Shown: positions 39,342-48,902, counted from the stretch's first letter. The stretch is DNA of 64,000 bases from Pseudomonas sp. GD03919 (GCF_029814935.1 NZ_CP104582.1:2108001-2172000); one strand, 5' to 3'. Notes: a model not told the origin generated them from the sequence alone. Program-made: numbers and translations.

Positions 39342-41098
39342 GAGCGCTTTTCGTGGGGGGTTCCTTGCATGGACAGTGGTTGGGAGGAGAGCGCGAGGGC
39401 GAGGTGCTTGAGCGCCTCGAACTGGCTGATGAACACCTGGCCGCCGAAGGTCTGCAGGAAGTCGGAGCGGCGCAGTTGGTCCATCACCGGGCCCTTGACC
39501 TCGGAGAGGTGCAACTGCACGCCGGCCGTCCGCAGGCGCTCGACTATCGTCTGCAGCGAGTCAAGGGCGCTGGCGTCGATCAGATTGACCCCCGAGCACA
39601 TCAGCACCAGGTGGCGCACCTGGGGGCGTGCGGTCACCAGCTCGCCGACGCGTTCTTCGAGATAGCGGGCATTGGGGAAGTACAGGCTTTCATCGACGCG
39701 CAGGGACAGAACGCTGGGTGATTCGATCACGGCAAAGCGCTCGACATTGCGAAAGTGTTCGCTGCCGGGTACTTGGCCGACCACGGCGATATGCGGTCGG
39801 CTGGTGCGCCAGAGAAACAGCAGCAGCGACAGGCCGACACCGAGCAGGATGCCGGTTTCAACGCCGATCAGCAGCACGCCGAGCAGAGTGGCGAGCTGCG
39901 CGGCACCGTCCTGGTGCGAGTAGCGCCAGGTATGGCGCAGCGACTTGAGGTCGACCAGGCTGAGTACGGCGACGATGATGGTGGCCGCCAGCACGGCCTG
40001 CGGCAGGTCGTGCAGCAGGGGCGTCAGCAGCATCAGGCTGAGGCCGATGCCCAAGGCGGTGAATACCCCGGCCATCGGCGTCTGCGCGCCGGCATCGTAA
40101 TTGACCACCGAACGGGCGAAACCGCCGGTCACAGGGAAGCCGCCACTGAAGGATGCGGCGATGTTCGCCGCGCCAAGGCCGAGCAGCTCGTTGTCCGGGT
40201 GGATGCGCTGGCGACGCTTGGCGGCCAGGGTCTGGCCGACGGAGACCGATTCGACGAACCCGACCAGGCTTATAAGCAGCGCCGCCGGCAACAGCTGCAC
40301 GGCCAGGTCGAGATCCAGGGTCGGTAGGGTCAGCCCCGGCAGACCCTGGGGCACCACGCCTACGACTCTCACGCCTGCCTGCTCCAGCTGCAGCAGGGCG
40401 ACAGCGGCGATGGCCGCGATGATCGCCATTATCGGTCCGGCCTTGGCCAGGTTGCTCGCCAGTGGCGCCGACAGACCAAGGCGTTGCAACAGCGGTTTGA
40501 GGCGGGTTCTTGCCCACCACAGCCATGCCAGGCTGAATACGCCGATGAGCAGGGTAGGCCAGTGTGTGCCAGGTAGTGCCTCGATCAGCTGTGGCAGCAA
40601 CTGCGGCAAGTTCTCGCCAGAGGCCGAGACACCGAGCAGGTGCTTGAGCTGGCCGACGGCGATGAGAATGCCTGAGGCGCTGATGAAACCGGACACCACC
40701 GGATGGCTGAGAAAGTTGGCGATGAAGCCCAGGCGCAGCATGGCCATCGCGGCCAGGAGCATGCCGGACAGCAGCGCCAGAAGCATGGCCGCGCCGACGT
40801 ATTGCGGGCTGCCGGCAGGGAACAATGGCGCCAGGCTGGCGGCGGTCATCAGCGACACCACCGCCACCGGGCCGACGGCCAGCGTGCGGCTGGAGCCGAA
40901 CAGGGCATAGGCCAGAAGCGGCAGGATGCTGGCATACAGGCCGGTTACCGGGGGCAGGCCTGCGAGCATGGCGTAGGCCAGGCTCTGTGGAATCAGCATC
41001 AGGGTGACGATCAGCGCGGCTAGGCCATCCTGCGCAGCGCTGCTGCGGTCATAGCGCCGGCCCCAATCCAGGCAGGGCAGCCAGTGACTCCACTTCAT
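39338..41098 (-). CDS. SulP-family anion transporter with STAS domain
   Basis: 586 residues from the ATG at 41098 (GGAG five bases upstream). About ten to twelve membrane helices, with the SulP signatures LMLIPQSLAYAMLAGLPPVT, SFSGGFPVTGGFARSVVNYD, and a C-terminal STAS domain (residues about 455-560, LVLMCSGVNLIDASALDSLQ). It likely carries sulfate, sulfite or bicarbonate. Its place between a persulfide dioxygenase-like enzyme and a rhodanese suggests export of sulfite, but substrate cannot be read from sequence. Four-base overlap with the rhodanese gene. Confidence 0.9.
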   Translation of the reverse strand: MKWSHWLPCLDWGRRYDRSSAAQDGLAALIVTLMLIPQSLAYAMLAGLPPVTGLYASILPLLAYALFGSSRTLAVGPVAVVSLMTAASLAPLFPAGSPQYVGAAMLLALLSGMLLAAMAMLRLGFIANFLSHPVVSGFISASGILIAVGQLKHLLGVSASGENLPQLLPQLIEALPGTHWPTLLIGVFSLAWLWWARTRLKPLLQRLGLSAPLASNLAKAGPIMAIIAAIAAVALLQLEQAGVRVVGVVPQGLPGLTLPTLDLDLAVQLLPAALLISLVGFVESVSVGQTLAAKRRQRIHPDNELLGLGAANIAASFSGGFPVTGGFARSVVNYDAGAQTPMAGVFTALGIGLSLMLLTPLLHDLPQAVLAATIIVAVLSLVDLKSLRHTWRYSHQDGAAQLATLLGVLLIGVETGILLGVGLSLLLFLWRTSRPHIAVVGQVPGSEHFRNVERFAVIESPSVLSLRVDESLYFPNARYLEERVGELVTARPQVRHLVLMCSGVNLIDASALDSLQTIVERLRTAGVQLHLSEVKGPVMDQLRRSDFLQTFGGQVFISQFEALKHLALALSSQPLSMQGTPHEKRS

Positions 41099-41119
41099 GC
41101 TCCGACCCTGGCGCAAGCC

Positions 41120-41983
41120 TTACAGCACATTCAGGGGAATTTTCAGGTAGTGGATGCCGTTGTCTTCGGCCGGCGGCAGCTGTCCAGCACGCATGTTCAC
41201 CTGTACCGAGGGCAGGATCAGGGCAGGCATATCCAGGCCGGCATCGCGTTCGCGGCGCATGGCGACGAAGTCGGCTTCGGCGATGCCCTGGTGCACATGT
41301 ACGTTGTGTGCGCGCTGTTCGGCCACGTTGGTCTGGTAGTGAAAATCATCGCGTCCTGGTGCCTTGTAGTCATGGCACATGAACAGGCGGGTTTCGCCAG
41401 GCAGGGCGAACAGTTTTTGAATCGACCGGAACAGGGTGCTTGCGTCTCCGCCGGGGAAGTCACAGCGGGCAGTGCCGTAGTCAGGCATGAACAGGGTATC
41501 GCCGACGAAGCCGGCATCGCCGATCAGGTAGGTCATACAGGCCGGGGTATGGCCGGGGGTATGCATGGCTTGCGCGCGGATTTCGCCGATATGGAACTCG
41601 TCGCCATCGGCGAACAGCCGATCGAACTGGCTGCCATCGGTGGCGAAATCGCTTCCGGCGTTGAACAGCTTGCCGAAGGTGTTCTGTACCACGGTGATGT
41701 TCTCGCCGATACCCAGCTGGCCGCCAAGCTCGCGCTTGAGGTAGGGCGCGGCCGAGAGGTGGTCAGCATGCACATGGGTCTCGAGCAACCATTCCACCTG
41801 CAGGCCGCGACTCCTCACGTAGGCGATGATGCGATCGGCGCTGTCGCATGAAGTCCGCCCCGAGGCTGGGTCGTAATCCAGAACCGAGTCGACGATGGCG
41901 CAGTGGCGGGTAGCGGGGTCTGCTACCACATAGCTATAGGTGTAGGTGGCGGGATCGAAGAATTCTCTGACATCGGCTTGCAT
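41120..41983 (-). CDS. Metallo-beta-lactamase-fold hydrolase, persulfide dioxygenase-like (Blh type)
   Basis: 287 residues. Metal ligands: THVHADHLSA, HTPGHTPACMTYL, VGDTLFMPDYGTARCDFPGG, and LFMCHDYK. The sequence HADHLSAAPYLKRELGG and DYGTARCDFPGGDA are typical of the persulfide dioxygenase/Blh branch, which turns glutathione persulfide into sulfite. A GAGGAG site lies 7 bases before the ATG, and a CsoR-type operator 18 bp further upstream. First of the operon with sulP and rhodanese. Confidence 0.88.
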   Translation of the reverse strand: MQADVREFFDPATYTYSYVVADPATRHCAIVDSVLDYDPASGRTSCDSADRIIAYVRSRGLQVEWLLETHVHADHLSAAPYLKRELGGQLGIGENITVVQNTFGKLFNAGSDFATDGSQFDRLFADGDEFHIGEIRAQAMHTPGHTPACMTYLIGDAGFVGDTLFMPDYGTARCDFPGGDASTLFRSIQKLFALPGETRLFMCHDYKAPGRDDFHYQTNVAEQRAHNVHVHQGIAEADFVAMRRERDAGLDMPALILPSVQVNMRAGQLPPAEDNGIHYLKIPLNVL

Positions 41984-42000
41984 GAGGGTGCTCCTCGCAT

Positions 42001-42016
42001 ATACCCGTGGGAGTAT
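42001..42016. promoter_or_regulatory. CsoR/CstR-type operator before the metallohydrolase gene
   Basis: ATACCCGTGGGAGTAT, a near-palindrome with a G-tract, 18 bp upstream of the start codon. One of three matching sites in this 4-kb cluster. Confidence 0.7.
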
Positions 42017-42167
42017 TTAGTTGGGAGCAATCGTAACTGTTTTTTGGTTCTATGCTTATATTTAAATAGAATAAAAAATGGAATGCCTTTCAGGTGGGCT
42101 ATAACCGCAGCAGGGCCGGACTCCAGGCGAAAGGCTACGTGACGCTGCGTGCCGCCCTCGAGCGGCA

Positions 42168-42452
42168 TCAGGTGTACTTGGTGAAGATCTCGCGCACACG
42201 CTGCAGCGAGTCCTCGGGGTTCTGCTCTGGGTCGAGCATGGCCTCTTCGATCAGGCAGGTGAGCATCAGGCGATAGGACTTATCCAGCGCGCTTCGGGCG
42301 GCGGAAAACTGCTGAGCGATGGCGGCGCAGTCCTCGCCGCGCCTGATCATCGCCTGGATGCCGCGGATCTGGCCCTCGACCCGGGCCAGGCGCTTGAGCA
42401 TCGCTTGCTGCTGTTCGAGCATGCGTGCTTGCAGGTCGGTACTCTGGGTCAT
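42168..42452 (-). CDS. CsoR/CstR/FrmR-family repressor, probably sulfane-sulfur sensing
   Basis: 94 residues: the all-helical CsoR fold (KRLARVEGQIRGIQAMIRRG, then CAAIAQQFSAARSALDKSYR). Two cysteines, in EDCAAIAQQ and MLTCLIEEA, stand where CstR forms its di- or tetrasulfide link; the His and second ligand of copper-sensing CsoR are not obvious. With the surrounding persulfide genes this favours CstR-type sensing. It overlaps the DUF3365 gene by four bases and would repress its own operon through the site at 43013. Confidence 0.85.
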   Translation of the reverse strand: MTQSTDLQARMLEQQQAMLKRLARVEGQIRGIQAMIRRGEDCAAIAQQFSAARSALDKSYRLMLTCLIEEAMLDPEQNPEDSLQRVREIFTKYT

Positions 42453-42997
42453 GGGGTTTCCTGTGCAAGGGGTCGACTGAGAGTAAAGGCGCCGCGAAGT
42501 TCGCCGACCTGATAACCGCGGGCCTGATCATGTGGATAGTACTGGTCAATGGCTTCTCGTATCTCCGTCTTGATCGCCTTGCCGTGACACGCCAGGCAGG
42601 GTTCGCCAACGGCGATGGCCTGCATGTAGCGATACTGGCCGTCGACCTCTTCACCATGGCGCAGGTCTTTCACCGGCGTACCCGCTGCGGCGGCGCTGGC
42701 GAAGCGTTCGAGCACGGCTCGTTCCCAGGCATCGGGAGCGTTGTCCGGATTGCGTACCTTGAGTGAAGTGCGGCCTACCTGCCAGGCGTGCTGGCTGTGC
42801 TCGCTGGCAATCTGCGGCGCCAGTGACTGGCAGGCCCGTACAGCTGCAGTCGGGCCGCCCTCGGCGCTGGCCTGGCGCACGGTACCTAGCAGCTGTTCGG
42901 CGAACGGCGGGATCTGCGCAGCAGCTTCTTCCTGCCAGAGGGGGGCAGCGTTGACTGTTGTAGAGACGAGCAGGGCGGTGAGCAATAGGGAGCGCAT
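42449..42997 (-). CDS. DUF3365 (Tll0287-like) periplasmic haem protein
   Basis: 182 residues. Signal peptide MRSLLLTALLVSTTVNAAPL, then a helical sensor-like domain (LKVRNPDNAPDAWERAVLER) and a single c-type haem motif EPCLACHGKAIK near the C-terminus. Such proteins are thought to be redox or gas sensors in the periplasm. Together with the repressor gene (four-base overlap) it forms the first operon of the sulfur cluster, preceded by the operator at 43013. Confidence 0.85.
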   Translation of the reverse strand: MRSLLLTALLVSTTVNAAPLWQEEAAAQIPPFAEQLLGTVRQASAEGGPTAAVRACQSLAPQIASEHSQHAWQVGRTSLKVRNPDNAPDAWERAVLERFASAAAAGTPVKDLRHGEEVDGQYRYMQAIAVGEPCLACHGKAIKTEIREAIDQYYPHDQARGYQVGELRGAFTLSRPLAQETP

Positions 42998-43012
42998 TAT
43001 CGGATCTCATAA

Positions 43013-43028
43013 ATACTGGTGGGGGTAT
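43013..43028. promoter_or_regulatory. CsoR/CstR-type operator before the DUF3365-repressor operon
   Basis: ATACTGGTGGGGGTAT, 16 bp upstream of the start codon, agrees with 13 of 16 bases of the site at 42001. It implies autoregulation. Confidence 0.65.
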
Positions 43029-43101
43029 TTATGCCCGAAACCCAAGGCGCTGTCATCGCAGTTGCCTGCGACATTCTGACCAATGGCTCGTCAGGTGCGA
43101 A

Positions 43102-43509
43102 TCAATGCTTGGCGCCGTCTGTGGGCAGGGCCAGCAGCTGTTTTTCCTGGTTCCAGTCGAACGGCTCGTCGTTCTCTTCAGCTTCGAAGCGACGCTCGTC
43201 GAGGGCCTGGTAGAGGGCGATTTCTTCGTCCGGCATGAAGTGCAGGCAGTCGCCGCCGAAGAACCACAGCAGGTCGCGCGGTACCAGATGGGCGATCTGC
43301 GGATAGCGATGGAATACCTGGCTGATAAGGTCCTGGCCGAGGTATTGGCTGGACACCGGATCACGCGGCAGTTCGGCGAGCAGTTCGTCGTAGCGCTCGA
43401 GGAACAGGGCGTGGCTGTCGTCGAGCACCTGTTCGGCTTCGCCCAGGGCGACGAGAATATCGCGCAGGTGATTGAGCAGGGCGAGGTGATGTTCGAGATG
43501 GCTGGCCAT
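43102..43509 (-). CDS. PA2817-like conserved hypothetical protein
   Basis: 135 residues from the ATG at 43509. Helical, acidic (HLALLNHLRDILVALGEAEQ, LVPRDLLWFFGGDCLHFMPD, ALDERRFEAEENDEPFDW). It resembles the conserved Pseudomonas protein encoded beside fadE (PA2817 in PAO1 as I recall). No catalytic motif seen; role unknown. The longer frame upstream is not supported by a start site. Confidence 0.75.
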   Translation of the reverse strand: MASHLEHHLALLNHLRDILVALGEAEQVLDDSHALFLERYDELLAELPRDPVSSQYLGQDLISQVFHRYPQIAHLVPRDLLWFFGGDCLHFMPDEEIALYQALDERRFEAEENDEPFDWNQEKQLLALPTDGAKH

Positions 43510-43569
43510 GTTGCAGTGTCCTGAAAGGTAAAACGGGCGCAGGAGTATAGAGCTCCTGGCGCCCGCTGT

Positions 43570-43690
43570 CCTGCATGGGTGGCTTTCGTGGGTGGGGCTT
43601 TCGGCTCGGGCATCCTGCTTCGCTCTACCTCCTGCATCCCTGCAGTCGCGACCAAAGAGAATCGCGGCTAAAGCCCCTCCCACGAAGCGC
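43570..43690. repeat. REP-like repeat after fadE
   Basis: Facing copies of the Pseudomonas REP motif: GGTGGGGCTTTCGGCTCGGG and ATCGCGGCTAAAGCCCCTCC, separated by about 40 bp. They lie in the gap between fadE and the PA2817-like gene. Confidence 0.6.
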
Positions 43691-43694
43691 TGGG

Positions 43695-46148
43695 TTAGCG
43701 CACCTTGCCAATGCCCAGTTCGAGCTCTTCCTTGGCAAAATCGTCGACATCGATCACCCGGCGACGTGCCGCCTCGGCCGCCTGCAGGCGTTGACCCTGC
43801 TCGCCATCGAGAATACCGGCAGCAATCGCCGCCTCGATGGCGTCCTGGCCCGGAGCCGGTTGCAGGCTGCCGTCCTTGAGTGCCTGCTGCAGGCGTTTAC
43901 GTGCGTCCTGGCTGGCCTGCACCAGGTTCAGCGCATGCTGCAGGGCGCCGACCGAGTCCTGATCGGCCTGCGGGCGATAGCAGCCTTCCAGCACCGACTC
44001 CAGACCGGGATCGCCGGCCTGGCGGCCGATGATCGCGGCCACCTCGGCGTCCAGTTCATCGCTCGGGCCGTGATGGCGGCGACCCAGCGGGAACACCAGC
44101 ACTTTCAGCAGACAACCGAACAGGCGGTTGGGGAAGTTGCTCAGCAGATCATCGAGTGCCTGCTCGGCGTGGTAGAGGTTTTCCTCCATGGCCCAGCGCA
44201 GCAGCGGTCTGACGGATTCCTGATAGTCCAGATCGTGGTAGCGCTTGAGTGCCGCCGAGCCCAGGTAGAGATAGCTGAGCACATCACCCAGGCGCGCAGA
44301 CAGGCGTTCGCGACGCTTCAGGTCACCGCCGAGCAGCATCATGCTGCTGTCGGCGCACAGGGCGAAGGCGGCGGCCAGACGGTTGAGAGCACGGTAGTAG
44401 GGCTGGCTGAGGTCGTCACCTGGGACGGTGCCCAGGCGGTTCAGCGTCAGGCCCAGCAGCAAGCTGCTGGCGGCATTGCTGACGGCGAAACCGATATGAC
44501 TCATCAGCAGCGAGTCGAACTCGACCTGTGCCTGATCCTTGTCCTCGCGCTCAGCCAGGGCCATCTCCTTGAGCACATAGGGATGGCAGCGGATGGCGCC
44601 CTGGCCGAAGATCATCAGGTTGCGCGAAAGGATGTTGGCGCCCTCGACGGTGATGAAGATCGGCGCACCCTGCCAGGAGCGGGCCAGGTAGTTGTTCGGG
44701 CCCATGATGATGCCCTTGCCGCCGTGCACGTCCATGGCGTGGCTGATGCACTCGCGACCGCGCTCGGTGAGGTGGTACTTGAGGATTGCCGACAGCACCG
44801 AGGGCTTCTCGCCCAGGTCGACGGCATTGGCGGTGAGGATCCGCGCGCTGTCCATCAGCCAGGCGTTACCGCCGATGCGCGCCAGGGCTTCCTGGATGCC
44901 TTCGAAGGCCGCCAGCGGTACGTTGAACTGCTCGCGCAACTGGGCGTACTGGCCGGTAGCGAGGCTGGTGAACTTGGCCGCGCCCGTGCCGACTGCGGGC
45001 AGCGAGATGGAGCGGCCGACCGACAGGCAGTTCATCAGCATCATCCAGCCCTTGCCGAGATACTCCTGGCCGCCGATCAGGTAGTCGAGCGGAATGAATA
45101 CGTCCTTGCCCGAGTTCGGCCCGTTCATGAAGGCCGCGCCCAGCGGCAGGTGACGCCGACCGATTTCCACGCCGGGGGTATCGGTGGGGATCAGTGCCAG
45201 GCTGATGCCGAGGTCTTCCTGGTCGCCCAGCAGATGATCCGGGTCGTAAGCCTTGAAGGCCAGGCCGAGCAGGGTAGCCACCGGGGCGAGGGTGATGTAG
45301 CGCTTCTCCCAGTTCAGGCGCAGGCCGATCACTTCCTCGCCGTTGAACTGGCCCTTGCAGACGACACCGGTGTCCGGCATGGCGCCGGCGTCGGAGCCGG
45401 CCAGCGGGCCGGTGAGGGCGAAGCAGGGGATGTCATCGCCGCGCGCTAGGCGTGGCAGGTAGTGGTTGCGCTGTTCCTCGGTGCCGTAGTGCAGCAGCAG
45501 TTCGGCCGGGCCGAGGGAATTGGGCACCATCACGGTGGAGGCCAGGTCGCCGCTGCGTGTGGCCAGCTTCATCGCCACCTGCGAGTGGGCGTAGGCGGAA
45601 AAACCTTTGCCGCCATATTCCTTGGGAATGATCAGGGCGAAGAAGCCATGCTGCTTGATGTGCTCCCAGGCTTTCTCCGGCAGGTCCATCTCCTGGCCGA
45701 CCTGCCAGTCGCTGATCATCGCGCAGAGTTCTTCGGTGGGGCCGTCGATGAAGGCCTGTTCCTCCTCGGTCAGCCTGGCCTTGGGGTAGGCCAGCAGCTT
45801 GTCCCAGTCTGGCTTGCCACTGAACAGCTCGCCATCCCACCACACCGTGCCGGCTTCGATGGCGTCTCGCTCGGTGGCCGACATCGGCGGCAACACACGC
45901 TGGAACCAGGCGAACAAGGGGCGGGTGAAGAGCTGCCGGCGCAGATCGCCAAGCAGGATGAAGGCGGCGACTGCGCCGGTGATGATCCACAGCAGCAGTT
46001 GCAGCCAGCCGGGTACCGGGCTGAACAGGGCCATGGCCACCAGATAGGCCGCGGTGATGCCGAGGGCGGGGAGGGCGGCGGTACGACTATGGGCCAGGTA
46101 GATGACCCCGAGCAGCAGCACCAGCAACCAGATGACGAGCATGTGCAT
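43695..46148 (-). CDS. fadE: Acyl-CoA dehydrogenase FadE
   Basis: 817 residues, the long FadE type. Two N-terminal membrane helices (MLVIWLLVLLLGVIYLAHSR and the next 20-residue stretch), then the acyl-CoA dehydrogenase fold: SQVAMKLATRSGDLASTVMV, CFALTGPLAGSDAGAMPDTG, MDVHGGKGIIMGPNNYLARS with the C-terminal DUF1974 region. Catalyses the first step of beta-oxidation and hands electrons to ETF. It connects functionally with the ETF-QO gene of the ICE end. Monocistronic. Confidence 0.95.
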   Translation of the reverse strand: MHMLVIWLLVLLLGVIYLAHSRTAALPALGITAAYLVAMALFSPVPGWLQLLLWIITGAVAAFILLGDLRRQLFTRPLFAWFQRVLPPMSATERDAIEAGTVWWDGELFSGKPDWDKLLAYPKARLTEEEQAFIDGPTEELCAMISDWQVGQEMDLPEKAWEHIKQHGFFALIIPKEYGGKGFSAYAHSQVAMKLATRSGDLASTVMVPNSLGPAELLLHYGTEEQRNHYLPRLARGDDIPCFALTGPLAGSDAGAMPDTGVVCKGQFNGEEVIGLRLNWEKRYITLAPVATLLGLAFKAYDPDHLLGDQEDLGISLALIPTDTPGVEIGRRHLPLGAAFMNGPNSGKDVFIPLDYLIGGQEYLGKGWMMLMNCLSVGRSISLPAVGTGAAKFTSLATGQYAQLREQFNVPLAAFEGIQEALARIGGNAWLMDSARILTANAVDLGEKPSVLSAILKYHLTERGRECISHAMDVHGGKGIIMGPNNYLARSWQGAPIFITVEGANILSRNLMIFGQGAIRCHPYVLKEMALAEREDKDQAQVEFDSLLMSHIGFAVSNAASSLLLGLTLNRLGTVPGDDLSQPYYRALNRLAAAFALCADSSMMLLGGDLKRRERLSARLGDVLSYLYLGSAALKRYHDLDYQESVRPLLRWAMEENLYHAEQALDDLLSNFPNRLFGCLLKVLVFPLGRRHHGPSDELDAEVAAIIGRQAGDPGLESVLEGCYRPQADQDSVGALQHALNLVQASQDARKRLQQALKDGSLQPAPGQDAIEAAIAAGILDGEQGQRLQAAEAARRRVIDVDDFAKEELELGIGKVR

Positions 46149-46355
46149 TCCTCCATGATTCGAGCGGGCAACGCCCCGAGCATAGCCATAAAAAATGGCC
46201 GGGAGCCATTTTTAACGTCGCGTAGCGACGGCCCGCAGGGTGGCAGCCAGGGGTGGCGGGCCATAAATGGCGCGAGGGGCGGTGAGCTTGGCCGGATCGT
46301 CGTAAGCATCGCGCAACTGGCGGATTAGACTGAAGCGAACTTCAGGAGCCCCGTC

Positions 46356-47018
46356 ATGCAGATCTATCTTCGCCCCGGCCGCTTCATTGACAGTGACCAT
46401 CCATTGGTAGTCGAGTTCGCCGAACGTTGGCGTGGTGCCTCACGAGAACCGATCAGTCAGGCCGTGGCTCTGTATTCGGCAGTGCGCGACGAGATTCGCT
46501 ACAACCCCTATGCCTTCAGCCTCGATGCGCAGACGCTGAAGGCCAGCCACGCGCTGACGGCCGGGGAGTCCTACTGCGTGCCCAAGGCCAATCTGCTCGC
46601 CGCATGCGCAAGGCATTGCGGCATTCCTGCGCGTATCGGCCTGGCCGATGTGCGCAATCACCTGTCGACGCCGCGCCTGCTGGAGCTGCTGCGCAGCGAG
46701 GTGTTCGCCATGCACGGCTACACCGAGCTGTATCTGGACGGGCGCTGGGTCAAGGCCACGCCAGCGTTCAACGAGGCGCTGTGCCGCGTATTCAAGGTGG
46801 CGCCGCTGGAGTTCGATGGTGTGCACGACAGCGTCTTTCATCCCTACAACGAGCGCGGCGAGCGCTGCATGGAATACCTGCAGGACCACGGCCAGTTCGA
46901 GGATCTGCCGCAGCAGCTGTTCTTCGCGCACCTGCGCAATTGCTATCCACATCTGTTCGAGGCCGGGGGCTTGGAAGTGAGCGGCGACATGCAGCGCGAA
47001 GCCAGTGTTATCGACTGA
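46356..47018 (+). CDS. Transglutaminase-like domain protein
   Basis: 220 residues. The catalytic Cys-His-Asp arrangement is present: GESYCVPKANLLAACARHCG (Cys), FAMHGYTELYLDGRWVKATP (His and Asp). This type is a cytoplasmic transglutaminase/protease-like enzyme of unknown substrate. It starts close behind the fadE promoter, divergently. Monocistronic; a terminator-like stem is not obvious after it. Confidence 0.85.
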   Translation: MQIYLRPGRFIDSDHPLVVEFAERWRGASREPISQAVALYSAVRDEIRYNPYAFSLDAQTLKASHALTAGESYCVPKANLLAACARHCGIPARIGLADVRNHLSTPRLLELLRSEVFAMHGYTELYLDGRWVKATPAFNEALCRVFKVAPLEFDGVHDSVFHPYNERGERCMEYLQDHGQFEDLPQQLFFAHLRNCYPHLFEAGGLEVSGDMQREASVID

Positions 47019-47172
47019 GTCGATAATCAAGATCGCCAGGACGGCCTTTTCTCCGCGCGTCAGGGTCGGTAGGGTGCATGCCAGCAATGAGCGGACGAAA
47101 CACGCAGTTGCAATCGAGCGTCTGTGCCCTCATCTATGACAACCTCACCTTCGCGCGGGAAACCCCATCTTC

Positions 47173-48105
47173 ATGAGCTCCGCCCTGACCATTCGCCAGT
47201 TGACCAAGACCTACGGAAACGGCTTCCAGGCCCTGCACGGCATCGATCTGGACGTTGCCGAAGGGGACTTCTTCGCTTTGCTCGGCCCCAACGGTGCCGG
47301 CAAATCCACCACCATCGGCGTGCTTTCCACACTGGTGAACAAGAGCAGCGGCACGGTCAGCGTATTTGGCCATGACCTCGACCGCGAGCCCTACGCGCTC
47401 AAGCGCTGCCTGGGCGTGGTGCCGCAGGAATTCAACTTCAACCAGTTCGAGAAAGTGTTCGACATCGTCGTCACCCAGGCCGGCTACTACGGCATCCCGC
47501 GCGCCATCGCCAAGGAGCGCGCCGAGCAGTACCTGACCGAGCTCGGCCTGTGGGACAAACGCGACGTGGCTTCACGCGAGCTGTCCGGTGGCATGAAGCG
47601 CCGCCTGATGATCGCCCGCGCCCTGGTGCACCAGCCGCGCCTGCTGATTCTCGACGAGCCCACCGCCGGCGTGGATATCGAGTTGCGCCGGTCGATGTGG
47701 AGCTTTCTCACCGAGCTGAACAACCAGGGCATCACCATCATCCTCACCACCCATTACCTGGAAGAGGCCGAGCAGCTGTGCCGCAACATCGGCATCATCG
47801 ATCACGGCCGCATCGTCGAGCTGAGCAGCATGAAGGACCTGCTTAAAAAGCTGCATGTCGAGACCTTCCTGCTCGATCTGAAGGACTCCTACAGCGTGGC
47901 GCCGAAGCTGATTGGCTATCCGGCGCGCCTGCTCGATCACCACACCCTGGAAGTGCAGGTGGAGAAGAGTCAGGGGCTCAATGCGCTGTTCCAGCAGTTG
48001 GCCCAGCAGCAGGTGCAGGTGCTTAGCCTGCGCAACAAGACCAATCGCCTGGAGGAGCTGTTCGTCTCTCTGGTGGAAAAGAACCTGGCCAAGGTGGCGC
48101 AATGA
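47173..48105 (+). CDS. ABC transporter ATP-binding protein (YadG-like)
   Basis: 310 residues. Walker A GPNGAGKSTTIG, signature LSGGMKRRLMIARAL, Walker B LLILDEPTAGVD, H-loop LTTHYLEEAEQ. The C-terminal 70 residues are the extension of the YadG/CcmA-like exporters. It pairs with the permease next to it by a four-base overlap. Likely exports a drug, polysaccharide or lipid; substrate unknown. Confidence 0.93.
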   Translation: MSSALTIRQLTKTYGNGFQALHGIDLDVAEGDFFALLGPNGAGKSTTIGVLSTLVNKSSGTVSVFGHDLDREPYALKRCLGVVPQEFNFNQFEKVFDIVVTQAGYYGIPRAIAKERAEQYLTELGLWDKRDVASRELSGGMKRRLMIARALVHQPRLLILDEPTAGVDIELRRSMWSFLTELNNQGITIILTTHYLEEAEQLCRNIGIIDHGRIVELSSMKDLLKKLHVETFLLDLKDSYSVAPKLIGYPARLLDHHTLEVQVEKSQGLNALFQQLAQQQVQVLSLRNKTNRLEELFVSLVEKNLAKVAQ

Positions 48106-48896
48106 ATACCCAGTACCTCAACAGCGAGTTTGCCGCCAACCTGGTGGCGCTACGTACCATCGTTCATCGCGAGGTGCGCCGTTTCGTGCGTATCTGGCCG
48201 CAGACCCTGCTGCCGCCGGCGATCACCATGGTTCTGTACTTCGTCATCTTCGGTAACCTGATTGGCCGGCAGATCGGCGACATGGGCGGCTTCAGCTACA
48301 TGGAATACATCGTGCCGGGGCTGATCATGATGTCGGTGATCACCAACAGCTACGGCAACGTGGTGTCGAGCTTCTTCGGCAGCAAGTTCCAGCGCAACGT
48401 CGAGGAACTGCTGGTGTCGCCAGTGTCGCCGCACACCATCCTCATCGGCTTCGTCGTCGGTGGTGTGCTGCGCGGGCTGGCGGTGGGGGTGATCGTCACC
48501 ATCCTGTCGCTGTTCTTCACCCATCTACAGGTGCATCACCTGGGTGTGACCGTGCTGGTGGTGTTGCTGACGGCGACCATCTTTTCTCTCGGTGGCTTCG
48601 TCAACGCTGTGTTCGCGCGCAACTTCGACGACATTTCGATCATCCCCACCTTCGTGCTGACGCCTTTGACCTACCTGGGCGGGGTGTTCTATTCCATCAC
48701 GCTGTTGCCGCCATTCTGGCAGACGGTATCGCTGGGCAACCCCGTCCTGCATATGGTCAATGCCTTTCGTTACGGCATTCTCGGGGTGTCCGACATTCGC
48801 ATTGGCGTGGCCATTGGCTTCATGCTGCTGGCCACCGCCGTGCTCTACACGCTGTGCATCCGTCTGCTGATCAGCGGTCGCGGCATGCGCCAGTGA
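48102..48896 (+). CDS. ABC-2 type permease (YadH-like)
   Basis: 264 residues, six membrane helices, ABC-2 signature GGVLRGLAVGVIVTILSLFF and FGNLIGRQIGDMGGFSYMEY. Forms the membrane channel with the ATPase encoded just upstream. Start overlaps the ATPase stop (ATGA). Followed by REP elements. Confidence 0.92.
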   Translation: MNTQYLNSEFAANLVALRTIVHREVRRFVRIWPQTLLPPAITMVLYFVIFGNLIGRQIGDMGGFSYMEYIVPGLIMMSVITNSYGNVVSSFFGSKFQRNVEELLVSPVSPHTILIGFVVGGVLRGLAVGVIVTILSLFFTHLQVHHLGVTVLVVLLTATIFSLGGFVNAVFARNFDDISIIPTFVLTPLTYLGGVFYSITLLPPFWQTVSLGNPVLHMVNAFRYGILGVSDIRIGVAIGFMLLATAVLYTLCIRLLISGRGMRQ

Positions 48897-48902
48897 CGGT
48901 TT

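Noticed and set aside
43575..45449. A 624-residue plus-strand frame antisense to fadE
   Set aside because: Shadow of fadE; no domain and no ribosome site.
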